Assembly (NCBI RefSeq): GCF_003050745.1
Contig: NZ_QAOF01000010.1
Coordinates: forward strand, 33,072-97,071
Reading direction: 5' to 3'
From: Sphingomonas sp. PP-CE-3G-477
GTDB taxonomy: Bacteria > Pseudomonadota > Alphaproteobacteria > Sphingomonadales > Sphingomonadaceae
DNA length: 64,000 nt
The notes below the pieces were generated by a model. The model saw only the letters and a program-made list of their open reading frames with translations. It was not told the origin of the DNA and did no database searches. A program made the translations under genes and the position numbers. Positions 27,368 through 34,124 of this stretch are shown here, piece after piece. The number at the start of each line of letters is the position of its first letter. The first letter of the stretch is position 1.

Positions 27368-27876
27368 TCGCCTATCGTGATGCCGTGCCCGCTGATGGTG
27401 CAGAACTCGCTGTGATGGCGAGGCAGTCGTTTACCGACACGTTCGGTACGCTGTATCGCCCTGAAGATCTTGCCGCCTTCCTCGACCAGACGTTCGGTGA
27501 GACGGGGTTGCCTGCGCAACTGTCCGATCCTGCCTTCACGGTGCGGGTCGCGGTGGACGAGGCGGGTGAGATCGTAGGGTTTGCGAAGATCGGCCCGGTG
27601 GCGTTTCCGGGTGATTGGCCGGCGACGGCGATCGAACTTCACCAGCTTTATGTGCGGGGTGACCAGCATGGCGCAGGCGTTGGCCCGGCGTTGATGGACT
27701 GGGCGATCGATGTTGCGCGCGCCGATGGGCGGACGGAAATGATTCTGAGCGTGTATGTGGATAACCACCGGGCGCACCGGTTCTATCAGCGCTACGGCTT
27801 CGTCGAGATCGGGCGGTATGTGTTCATGGTTGGGGAGCAGCCTGATGATGACCGGATAATGCGGCTTGTGCTGTGA
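27364..27876 (+). CDS. GNAT family N-acetyltransferase
   Basis: 170 aa. The GNAT fold is recognised by IAYRDAVPADGAELAVMARQSFTDTFG at the N-terminus, ELHQLYVRGDQHGAGVGPALMDWAIDVA (motif A, the acetyl-CoA pyrophosphate loop in the variant form HGAGVG), and LSVYVDNHRAHRFYQRYGFVEIG (motif B). The acceptor is unknown. It is translationally coupled to the NDUFAF7-like gene and lies inside the usual lgt/methyltransferase/pgeF neighbourhood, where many relatives have no such gene. Confidence 0.88.
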   Translation: MIAYRDAVPADGAELAVMARQSFTDTFGTLYRPEDLAAFLDQTFGETGLPAQLSDPAFTVRVAVDEAGEIVGFAKIGPVAFPGDWPATAIELHQLYVRGDQHGAGVGPALMDWAIDVARADGRTEMILSVYVDNHRAHRFYQRYGFVEIGRYVFMVGEQPDDDRIMRLVL

Positions 27877-27901
27877 TCGTCGATATCGCCTCAGATGAGC
27901 G

Positions 27902-28005
27902 CCACCCCGGCGGAGGCCGGGGCCCAATTGGAAAGGTCGCAGTAACGATGCGCAGTCCCCTTTCAGCAACGTCCCCCAATTGGGCCCCGGCCTCCGCCGG
28001 GGTGG
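27902..28005. repeat. Family A inverted-repeat element, copy 4
   Basis: CCACCCCGGCGGAGGCCGGG ... CCGGCCTCCGCCGGGGTGG, with CCCAATTGG on both inner sides and the spacer motif GGTCGCAGTAACGATGCGCA, i.e. the spacer in reverse orientation to copies 2 and 3. It lies between the GNAT gene and pgeF. Confidence 0.85.
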
Positions 28006-28027
28006 AGCTATCGGAGGGGCGGTCGCT

Positions 28028-28786
28028 ATGACCATCGACCTCATCCGCGCGAAGGCGCTTGGCGACATTCCGCATGGTTTTCTCGGACGGCGTGGTGGCG
28101 TCTCGACCGGTGCGTATGCGAGCCTTAACGTCGGCATCGGGTCCGATGACGACCCCGCCGCCATCTTTGAGAACCGCCGCCGCGCGACCGAAGCCGTTCT
28201 CCCCGGCGCGAAACTCGTCGGTCTCTATCAGGTCCATTCCGCCGACGCGGTGACCGTGATCGAGCCGTTCGACGACGCGATCCGGCCGCACGCCGACGCG
28301 CTGGTCACCAACCGTCCCGGCCTCGCGCTCGGCATCCTGACCGCCGACTGCGCGCCCGTCTTGTTCGCCGACGCGCACGCCGGCGTCGTTGCCGCAGCCC
28401 ACGCTGGCTGGAAAGGTGCGCTCGGCGGCGTCACCGACTCCACGATCCTCGCGATGGAGGCGATCGGTGCGCACCGCGACCGGATCGTCGCTGCGGTCGG
28501 GCCGTGTATCGCGCGCGCCAGCTACGAGGTCGATGACGCCTTCATCCGCCGGTTCTGCGAGGCGGATCCGGAGAACGAGCGCTTCTTCGCGGACGGTCGT
28601 GCTGATCACTACCAGTTCGACCTGGAGGCCTATGTCGTCAGCCGTCTCGCGGTCGCCGGGATCGGCCGGATCGAGGCGCTCGGGCTCGACACCTACACCG
28701 ATGACGATCGCTTTTTCAGCTATCGGCGCGCGACCCATCGCGGCGAGCCCTCCTATGGGCGTCAGATCAGCATCATCGGCCTATAA
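28028..28786 (+). CDS. pgeF: Peptidoglycan editing factor PgeF (YfiH/laccase-domain)
   Basis: 252 aa. The multi-copper polyphenol oxidase-like fold is seen in HGFLGRRGGVSTGAYASLN, the metal ligands in LYQVHSADAV (His) and LTADCAPVLF (Cys), and HAGWKGALGG (His). A VGPCIARASYEVD motif follows. In E. coli this protein removes wrongly incorporated amino acids from UDP-MurNAc precursors. Related proteins have purine nucleoside phosphorylase activity, so the biochemical label is not fully settled. GGAGGGG lies upstream of ATG 28028. It closes the lgt-linked run of same-strand genes. Confidence 0.9.
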   Translation: MTIDLIRAKALGDIPHGFLGRRGGVSTGAYASLNVGIGSDDDPAAIFENRRRATEAVLPGAKLVGLYQVHSADAVTVIEPFDDAIRPHADALVTNRPGLALGILTADCAPVLFADAHAGVVAAAHAGWKGALGGVTDSTILAMEAIGAHRDRIVAAVGPCIARASYEVDDAFIRRFCEADPENERFFADGRADHYQFDLEAYVVSRLAVAGIGRIEALGLDTYTDDDRFFSYRRATHRGEPSYGRQISIIGL

Positions 28787-28876
28787 CGGGAGGCCGTAAC
28801 GGTTCCCAAAGCCCTCGCCGGTCGTTTAGGCTCCGCACATCGGCTCGCATAAGACGGGCCACGCAGGAGCATATTG

Positions 28877-30223
28877 ATGTCCGATACCCCCGAAAACGCC
28901 GGCGCAGTCCCCGCCGAAACCGAAGCGGACCTGACCGGCGTCGCCGCTCGCGTCGCACCCAAGCCTGAAGTCGAGAAGATCGGCGGGCGGAAACTGAAGC
29001 CGTCGACGCTGATGATGGGCCACGGCTACGACCCAGCGCTGTCGGAAGGCTCGCTGAAGCCGCCGATCTTCCTCACCTCGACCTTCGTGTTTCCCAACGC
29101 GGCGGCGGGCAAGCGCCACTTCGAAGGCGTCACCGGCAAGCGTCCGGGCGGTGCCGAAGGGCTCGTCTATTCGCGCTTCAACGGGCCGAACCAGGAGATC
29201 CTCGAGGATCGCCTGGGCGTCTGGGAAGAGGCGGAGGACGCGCTCGCCTTCTCGTCGGGCATGTCGGCGATCGCGACGCTGTTCCTGGCGATGGTCAAGC
29301 CGGGCGACACGATCGTCCATTCGGGACCTTTGTATGCGGCGACCGAGACGCTGATCGGCCGCGTACTCGGCAAGTTCGGGGTCAAGTGGCTCGACTTCCC
29401 GGCGGGTGCGACTCGTGAAGAGATCGACGCGGTGATGACCGAGGCGGCGACCGGCAACGTCGCGCTGATCTACCTCGAAAGCCCGGCGAACCCGACCAAT
29501 GCGCTGGTCGACGTCGAGGCCGTGGCTGCGAGTCGCGACGCAATCTTCAAGGGTGAAAAGCCGCCGATCGCGATCGACAACACCTTCCTCGGGCCGCTCT
29601 GGTTCCAGCCGCTCAAGCATGGCGCGGACATCGTCGTCTACTCGCTGACCAAGTATGTCGGCGGGCATTCGGATCTCGTCGCGGGCGGCGTGCTGGGGTC
29701 GAAGGAGCACATCAACACGATCCGGACGATGCGGAACACGATCGGGACGATCACCGATCCGAATACCGCGTGGATGTTGCTGCGGTCGCTGGAGACTCTC
29801 GAGCTGCGGATGAGCCGTGCGGGCGAGAATGCGGCGAAGGTCTGCGCTTTTCTCCGTCACCATCCGAAGGTGGAGCGGGTCGCGTATCTGGGCTTCCTCG
29901 AGGACGAGCCGGGTATGGAGCGGCAGGCGGATATCTATCGTCGCCATTGCACCGGTGGGGGCTCGACCTTCTCGTTGTACCTCAAGGGCGGCGAGCGCGA
30001 GAGCTTCGCGTTCCTCGATGCGCTGAAGATCGCCAAGCTGGCGGTGTCGCTGGGGGGGACGGAGACGTTGGCTAGCCATCCTGCGGGGATGACGCATCTG
30101 TCGGTGCCCGATGCGCGCAAGCAGGCGCTGGGGATCACGGACAACCTCGTCCGCATCTCGATCGGGGTGGAGGATCCGGACGATCTGATCGCCGATTTCG
30201 AGCAGGCGCTGGATACGATCTGA
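28877..30223 (+). CDS. Cystathionine gamma-synthase/O-succinylhomoserine sulfhydrylase-type PLP enzyme
   Basis: 448 aa, ~50 longer than the family norm because of an N-terminal extension rich in Glu/Ala/Pro. The Cys/Met metabolism PLP domain shows LKPPIFLTSTFVFPNA, VYSRFNGPNQEILEDRLGVWE, SSGMSAI, the cofactor Asp in IAIDNTFLGP and the Schiff-base lysine in VYSLTKYVGGHSDLVAGG. The C-terminal SLGGTETLASHPAGMTHL is typical. Members use homocysteine, cysteine or methionine as substrates, and the reaction cannot be fixed from sequence. ATG 28877 has CAGGAG 7 bp upstream. A hairpin-forming repeat follows the stop. Confidence 0.88.
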   Translation: MSDTPENAGAVPAETEADLTGVAARVAPKPEVEKIGGRKLKPSTLMMGHGYDPALSEGSLKPPIFLTSTFVFPNAAAGKRHFEGVTGKRPGGAEGLVYSRFNGPNQEILEDRLGVWEEAEDALAFSSGMSAIATLFLAMVKPGDTIVHSGPLYAATETLIGRVLGKFGVKWLDFPAGATREEIDAVMTEAATGNVALIYLESPANPTNALVDVEAVAASRDAIFKGEKPPIAIDNTFLGPLWFQPLKHGADIVVYSLTKYVGGHSDLVAGGVLGSKEHINTIRTMRNTIGTITDPNTAWMLLRSLETLELRMSRAGENAAKVCAFLRHHPKVERVAYLGFLEDEPGMERQADIYRRHCTGGGSTFSLYLKGGERESFAFLDALKIAKLAVSLGGTETLASHPAGMTHLSVPDARKQALGITDNLVRISIGVEDPDDLIADFEQALDTI

Positions 30224-30250
30224 GCTGCTAAGACAACTCCCGCTTCTTGT

Positions 30251-30300
30251 TCTCCCGCGAAGGCGGGAGCCCAGTCTGGGTCCCCGCCTTCGCGGGGAAA
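30251..30300. terminator. Double hairpin (family C repeat) after the PLP enzyme gene
   Basis: CTCCCGCGAAGGCGGGAG and CCCCGCCTTCGCGGGG are each hairpins, and together they form a larger inverted repeat around CCCAGTCTGGG. Similar CCCGCGAAGGCGGG elements occur near 19.25 kb and 55.85 kb. It is placed where a terminator is expected. Confidence 0.65.
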
Positions 30301-30346
30301 CATGCTGCCTTTTGGGTTTTGGGGTGAAGTCTCGGTTCCGACCCGC

Positions 30347-30352
30347 TAGCAT
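30347..30352 (+). promoter_or_regulatory. Possible -10 element for a leaderless transcript
   Basis: TAGCAT ends 6 bp before the ATG at 30359, and no Shine-Dalgarno sequence lies between. If it is a real -10, transcription would begin at or beside the A of ATG. No good -35 is visible. Confidence 0.25.
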
Positions 30353-30358
30353 CCGCGG

Positions 30359-30877
30359 ATGCCAACCTTCACCCCAATCCCGCAGCACGAGTTCGTTGCT
30401 GCCGTGCACATCCTCGCCGCCAAGCTGGTCGAGGATACCGAGTGGAAACCCGATTTCATCATCGGCATCGGTCGCGGTGGGCTCGTGCCGGCCGTATTCC
30501 TCAGCCACGCGATCGGACTGCCGACGCTGTCGGTCGATTATTCGAGCCAGGTGAAGGACTTCGCCGACGAACCGCTGGTGAAGCTTGCCGCGCGGACGCG
30601 AGAGGGCGAGCGGCTGCTGTTCGTCGACGATATCAATGATTCGGGGCGGACCATCACGCACCTGCGTGGTGCGCTGGCGGCGGCGGGTGCTGTCGAGGGG
30701 GCGGTGCGGTTCGCGATGCTGATCGACAACGTCAGTTCAGCGGAGCGGATCGAGTATTGTGCGCGGACGATTGACCGGACGGTGACGAAGGACTGGTTCG
30801 TGTTCCCTTGGGAGGCGGTCGCGACGGCGGCTGCGATTGCCGAGGATGCAGCGGAAGTGCCTGAGCGGATCGCTTAG
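30359..30877 (+). CDS. Phosphoribosyltransferase family protein
   Basis: 172 aa type I PRTase. The PRPP-binding loop is LLFVDDINDSGRTI (two acidic residues, then DSGRT) and an N-terminal FIIGIGRGGLVPAVFLSHAIG supplies the other ribose-phosphate contacts. The VDYSSQVKDFAD stretch resembles xanthine-guanine and hypoxanthine PRTase-like proteins, so purine salvage is likely, but the base specificity is not readable. No RBS precedes the ATG, and a TAGCAT box lies 6 bp upstream, so the mRNA may be leaderless. A GC-rich hairpin follows the stop. Confidence 0.85.
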   Translation: MPTFTPIPQHEFVAAVHILAAKLVEDTEWKPDFIIGIGRGGLVPAVFLSHAIGLPTLSVDYSSQVKDFADEPLVKLAARTREGERLLFVDDINDSGRTITHLRGALAAAGAVEGAVRFAMLIDNVSSAERIEYCARTIDRTVTKDWFVFPWEAVATAAAIAEDAAEVPERIA

Positions 30878-30893
30878 GCGGCAGACGAACAAA

Positions 30894-30922
30894 GGGCCGG
30901 CTCCCGTACGGGAAGCCGGCCC
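30894..30922. terminator. Hairpin after the phosphoribosyltransferase gene
   Basis: GGGCCGGCTCCCG pairs with CGGGAAGCCGGCCC with a single bulged base and a two-base loop. AAA precedes it, which reads as a T-run on the opposite strand, so it could also serve the minus-strand glycine-zipper gene. Confidence 0.6.
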
Positions 30923-30984
30923 TCGCCCTCGATACGCCACGCGAGGGAACTGGGAAACTGGTTGGGTGGCCGAAGCGGGCGGGA

Positions 30985-31082
30985 CGTCGGCAAAGCCGTC
31001 GTCGGTCGGGTCAGGCTGAGCCTGCCCGCCGTCCGTGCCGGCGGTTGCTCGCTTTCGCGAGCACCGGCCCAGGCTTTGCCGG
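30985..31082. repeat. Family D repeat, copy 2
   Basis: GTCGGCAAAGCCGTCGTCGG at the left, TGCCCGCCGTCCGTGCCG in the middle and GGCCCAGGCTTTGCCG at the right. Similar order and words are found at about 19316-19416. The ends (GGCAAAGCC / GGCTTTGCC) are inverted. It abuts the 3' end of a minus-strand gene, as copy 1 does. Confidence 0.5.
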
Positions 31083-31084
31083 GC

Positions 31085-31489
31085 CTAGCGCCGGCAGTAC
31101 CCCGGATTATCCGACTTATCGATCGCGTTGCCGGCCAGGCCGCCACCGGCTGCACCGAGGACTGCGCCTAGCGTCCGGTCACCACGACCGGCGATGGTGT
31201 GACCGAGCAGGCCGCCGGCGAGTGCGCCGATGATCGTGCCGCCGGTGTTGTCGCACCCGCGACGGCTGCGTGCGTTGTAGCGGCGGTCGTTGCCACGATA
31301 CTCGCGGTAACCCCGGTCGTCGCCGCGATAGCCACGATCGTAGCCACCATCGCGGTAGCCGCCACCCTGATAGCCATCGTAGCCACGCTCGTAGCGCGAG
31401 CCCCAGCGCTGCGCATCGGCGGCGGCGGGAACGAGGGCGGTCGCACCCAATGCGAGGGCACTGGCGGCGAGTGTAAAAGTCTTGAACAT
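31085..31489 (-). CDS. Glycine-zipper 2TM domain envelope protein
   Basis: 134 aa. A signal peptide (MFKTFTLAASALALGATALVPAAADA) is followed by a Gly/Tyr/Arg/Asp-rich segment with repeated YRGDDRGY- and GGYRDGGY-like units (residues ~30-75). A glycine zipper, IIGALAGGLLGHTIAGRG and LGAVLGAAGGGLAGNAID, makes up the C-terminal half. Two cysteines (RRGCDN, GYCRR) could pair. Such small proteins sit in the periplasm or outer membrane, and their function is mostly unknown (related to the 17-kDa antigen/SlyB type). GGAGACG precedes the ATG. Confidence 0.85.
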   Translation of the reverse strand: MFKTFTLAASALALGATALVPAAADAQRWGSRYERGYDGYQGGGYRDGGYDRGYRGDDRGYREYRGNDRRYNARSRRGCDNTGGTIIGALAGGLLGHTIAGRGDRTLGAVLGAAGGGLAGNAIDKSDNPGYCRR

Positions 31490-31645
31490 CGTGCGTCTCC
31501 CGTTGGGGATTTCGGCGGCGGCGGGGGCCGTGCTTCCATCCTCGATGAGACGCTTATGAGTGATTCGCATTGAGCTAAGCCTGAATGCCTCCGTTATCCG
31601 CTGTTCATGCTTCCGCGGATCGCCGGACACCCTATGAGGGACGCG

Positions 31646-32671
31646 ATGCGGCGCCTGATCACTGTCCTGTTCGTCGCCGTGAGCGTCTGCGCGATCGTGC
31701 CGACCTGGTCGGGCGAAGCGCGGCTCGCCCTGCTCAGCAAGCGCGCGCAGCTGACCGCGACGCGCGTGATGCTCGACCGCACCAACCCGCGGTATGTCCG
31801 CGTCGGCGGGCTGACCTATCTTGGCGGGGTGGCCCTCGACAGCCGCGATCCGGCGTTCGGGGGGTTCTCGTCGCTCGACGTCGCGCCGGCGTCGACCGGC
31901 AACCGCTTCACGATGCTGAGCGACGGCGGCAATATCGTCCAGTTCGACATGGGCGCCGACTGGCTCCCGCACCGGGTCGCGTTCGAGAACCTCCCCGCGG
32001 GCCCCGGTATCGGCTGGGAGAAACGCGATCGCGACAGCGAATCGATGGCGATCGATCAGGTCACGGGAAAGATCTGGGTGGGCTTCGAGGATGACAACTC
32101 GATCTGGCGCTATGCTGCGGGGTTCGCACGGTACGAGGCGCGGGTGATGCCAAAGCTGATGCAGAAATGGCCGTCGAACGGCGGGCCCGAATCGATGGCG
32201 CGGCTGCCCGATGGGCGATTCGTCGTGATCAGCGAGGAAGCGCATGTGCGTCGGCCGGACTGGTCCGGGTCGGACGAGGAACGGTTGCACACGCGGCAGG
32301 CGCTGATCTTCGCGGGCGATCCGACCGGGACGGAGATACCTCAGCGATTCGCGTACGAACCGTTCGGACGATACGATCCGTCGGACGTCACCGCGTTGCC
32401 GAATGGCGACCTGCTCGTGCTCGATCGTGGTTTCCGACTACCGTTCACATTCTCGGCGCGGATATTACGGGTCGCGGCGCGCGACGTGGCGGCGGGGCGA
32501 ATCGCACGCGGCCGCCTGATCGCGACGATCGACGCGCCGCTGATCCACGACAATTTCGAGGGAATCGACACGACGGTCGAAAACGGCGCGACGATCGTGT
32601 GGATCGTGTCGGACGACAACCAGATGTTTCTCCAGCGGACGCTGTTGCTGAAGTTCCGGCTGGATCGCTAG
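31646..32671 (+). CDS. Esterase-like activity of phytase family protein, secreted
   Basis: 341 aa. A signal sequence (MRRLITVLFVAVSVCAIVPTWSGEA) is followed by a beta-propeller-like domain with GGLTYLGGVALDSRDPAFGGFSSLDV, FTMLSDGGNIVQFDM, ESMAIDQVTGKIWVGFEDDNSIWRY, MARLPDGRFVVISEEAH and DVTALPNGDLLVLDRGF. The DG/GD-rich repeats and acidic loops match the Phytase-like (PF13449-type) group, which may bind calcium. Substrates are unverified and phosphate or phosphodiester esters are guesses. GAGGGA lies 4 bp before ATG 31646. An ATG at 31634 lacks an RBS. Confidence 0.78.
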   Translation: MRRLITVLFVAVSVCAIVPTWSGEARLALLSKRAQLTATRVMLDRTNPRYVRVGGLTYLGGVALDSRDPAFGGFSSLDVAPASTGNRFTMLSDGGNIVQFDMGADWLPHRVAFENLPAGPGIGWEKRDRDSESMAIDQVTGKIWVGFEDDNSIWRYAAGFARYEARVMPKLMQKWPSNGGPESMARLPDGRFVVISEEAHVRRPDWSGSDEERLHTRQALIFAGDPTGTEIPQRFAYEPFGRYDPSDVTALPNGDLLVLDRGFRLPFTFSARILRVAARDVAAGRIARGRLIATIDAPLIHDNFEGIDTTVENGATIVWIVSDDNQMFLQRTLLLKFRLDR

Positions 32672-32686
32672 CCCACATACACCGAC

Positions 32687-32715
32687 GGCCCGCCCTGCGA
32701 GGTGCAGGGCGGGCC
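32687..32715. terminator. Bidirectional terminator hairpin
   Basis: GGCCCGCCCTGC and GCAGGGCGGGCC form a perfect 12-bp stem around GAGGT, between the convergent phytase-like gene and rpmB. No T-run follows. Confidence 0.7.
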
Positions 32716-32768
32716 GCGGTGATCGCAATACGACGTCGCTTGTCGGCGACAATCGCCAACCGTCGCTG

Positions 32769-33068
32769 TTAGGCGGCGACGGCCGATGCTGCGATCTTCT
32801 TGACGACTTCGCGCTTCAGGCGACGAACGCGGAGCGACAGCTTGTCGTCCGAGACCTTCACCAGCCAGTTGTCGAGGCCACCGTTATGCTCGACGGTGCG
32901 CAGGCCGTGCGTCGAGACGCGCAGCTTGACGCCCTTCTCGAGCGAATCGGAAAGCAGCGTGACGTTCTGCAAGTTCGGGAGGAACGTGCGCTTGGTCTTG
33001 TTGTTGGCGTGGGAGACGTTGTTCCCGACCATCCGGCCCTTGCCGGTCAGTTCGCAGATGCGCGACAT
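32769..33068 (-). CDS. rpmB: 50S ribosomal protein L28
   Basis: 99 aa, the longer alphaproteobacterial type. The L28 signature is [35 protein letters not shown], followed by [21 protein letters not shown]. The C-terminus is a basic helix ([19 protein letters not shown]). It lacks the paired CxxC zinc motifs of C+ paralogues. Single gene convergent with the phytase-like protein, with a hairpin between them. Confidence 0.97.
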   Translation of the reverse strand: MSRICELTGKGRMVGNNVSHANNKTKRTFLPNLQNVTLLSDSLEKGVKLRVSTHGLRTVEHNGGLDNWLVKVSDDKLSLRVRRLKREVVKKIAASAVAA

Positions 33069-33250
33069 GTGATTACCTATTCAAGTGTCGGGAGGAACCC
33101 CGGAAAGGCGCGCGGATAGCTGGCACGCCGGCTTTCGTCAACCGATTCACGTCAAACGTGCCCGCGGTTGTCCGCAATGGGCATTGTGCAACCCACGGCG
33201 ATCGACGACGTTGTTACGCTATCGAACTGTTCAATAAAAGGGGATGTCCC

Positions 33251-33469
33251 ATGCGTACGCTCTTGTCTCTCGTCGCGATCATCGTGCTCGTCGTGGTCGG
33301 CCTGATGTATTTCGGGATCATCAACATCGACCAGACCCGCCAGGGTGTCGTCCAGGCGCCGAAGTTCCAGGCGGACGTCGCCAAGGTCACGCTCGGCACC
33401 GAGAACAAGACGGTGGCGGTGCCGACGATCAACGTCGAGAAGCCGGGCAACAGCCAAGCGCCGAACTGA
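33251..33469 (+). CDS. Small single-pass membrane protein
   Basis: 72 aa. It begins MRTLLSLVAIIVLVVVGLMYFGIINI, a strong N-terminal membrane anchor or uncleaved signal. It is followed by a ~45-residue periplasmic tail (DQTRQGVVQAPKFQADVAKV, TVAVPTINVEKPGNSQ). AAAAGGGG lies about 8 bp upstream of the ATG. Short proteins with this layout are frequent in sphingomonads and have no known function. It is 51 bp upstream of tadA on the same strand, perhaps in one transcript. Confidence 0.7.
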   Translation: MRTLLSLVAIIVLVVVGLMYFGIINIDQTRQGVVQAPKFQADVAKVTLGTENKTVAVPTINVEKPGNSQAPN

Positions 33470-33520
33470 TCTTTACGCGGATGTTTACGTGGGGCGAGCG
33501 GCGGGGCAGGGCCTGAGGCC

Positions 33521-33970
33521 ATGTTCCCGGTTCCCGACCCTATGCGCCGCGCGCTCGACGCGGCACGCGATGCGGCGCTGGCTGGGGAAGTCCCGGTCGG
33601 CGCCGTTGTCGTTAAGGACGGCGTGATTATCGCGACGGGAGCGAATGCGCCGCGGGCGTTGTGCGATCCGACTGCGCATGCGGAGATCCAAGCGATTCGC
33701 GCTGCTGCTCTGGTTTTAGGCAGCGACCGGCTCGAGGGATGCGATCTTTGGGTTACGCTGGAGCCTTGCGCGATGTGTGCCGGGGCGATCGCGCATGCCC
33801 GGATCGCGCGGCTCTATTATGGCGCGGCGGATGTTAAGGGCGGGGCGGTGGAGCATGGGCCGCGGTTTTTCGGGCAGCCGACGTGTCATCATCGGCCTGA
33901 GGTTTACGCGGGGATTGCGGAGACCGAGGCGGCAGGGATCCTGCGCGAGTTCTTTACGAGTCGGCGATAG
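33521..33970 (+). CDS. tadA: tRNA-specific adenosine-34 deaminase
   Basis: 149 aa. The zinc-dependent deaminase core is complete: HAE at residues 53-55 (His ligand and catalytic Glu) and PCAMC with Cys82 and Cys85. It is flanked by GEVPVGAVVVKDGVIIATG and GAADVKGGAVEHGPRFF, the latter typical of TadA. It converts wobble adenosine-34 to inosine in tRNA-Arg(ACG). The start is taken as ATG 33521, and a second ATG at 33542 (MRRALDAARDAAL) fits the family equally well. A family B repeat follows the stop. Confidence 0.94.
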   Translation: MFPVPDPMRRALDAARDAALAGEVPVGAVVVKDGVIIATGANAPRALCDPTAHAEIQAIRAAALVLGSDRLEGCDLWVTLEPCAMCAGAIAHARIARLYYGAADVKGGAVEHGPRFFGQPTCHHRPEVYAGIAETEAAGILREFFTSRR

Positions 33971-33987
33971 CGGCGTTGCGATCCTGC

Positions 33988-34115
33988 GATCCTCCCCCGC
34001 CAGGGGGAGGTGGCACCGAAGGTGACGGAGGGGGAGGACACGGAACGATAGCTCATCGCTTGCCTCCCCCTCCGTCTGGCAAGTGCCAGACACCTCCCCC
34101 TGGCGGGGGAGGATC
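33988..34115. repeat. Family B inverted-repeat element, copy 3
   Basis: GATCCTCCCCCGCCAGGGGG ... CCCCCTGGCGGGGGAGGATC, with the inner blocks GGTGGCACCGAAGGTGACGG and CCGTCTGGCAAGTGCCAGAC. It lies between the convergent tadA and pepN genes. Confidence 0.88.
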
Positions 34116-34124
34116 AGATTCGGT

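Noticed and set aside
28787..28876. Possible SAM riboswitch before the Met/Cys-pathway PLP gene
   Set aside because: I searched by eye for SAM-II-like pseudoknot elements and found no convincing match. The leader is only ~90 bp.
28826..30661. 611-codon minus-strand frame opposite the PLP enzyme and phosphoribosyltransferase
   Set aside because: Composition is Arg/Asp/His-heavy without domain signatures, and both opposite-strand genes carry clear catalytic motifs.
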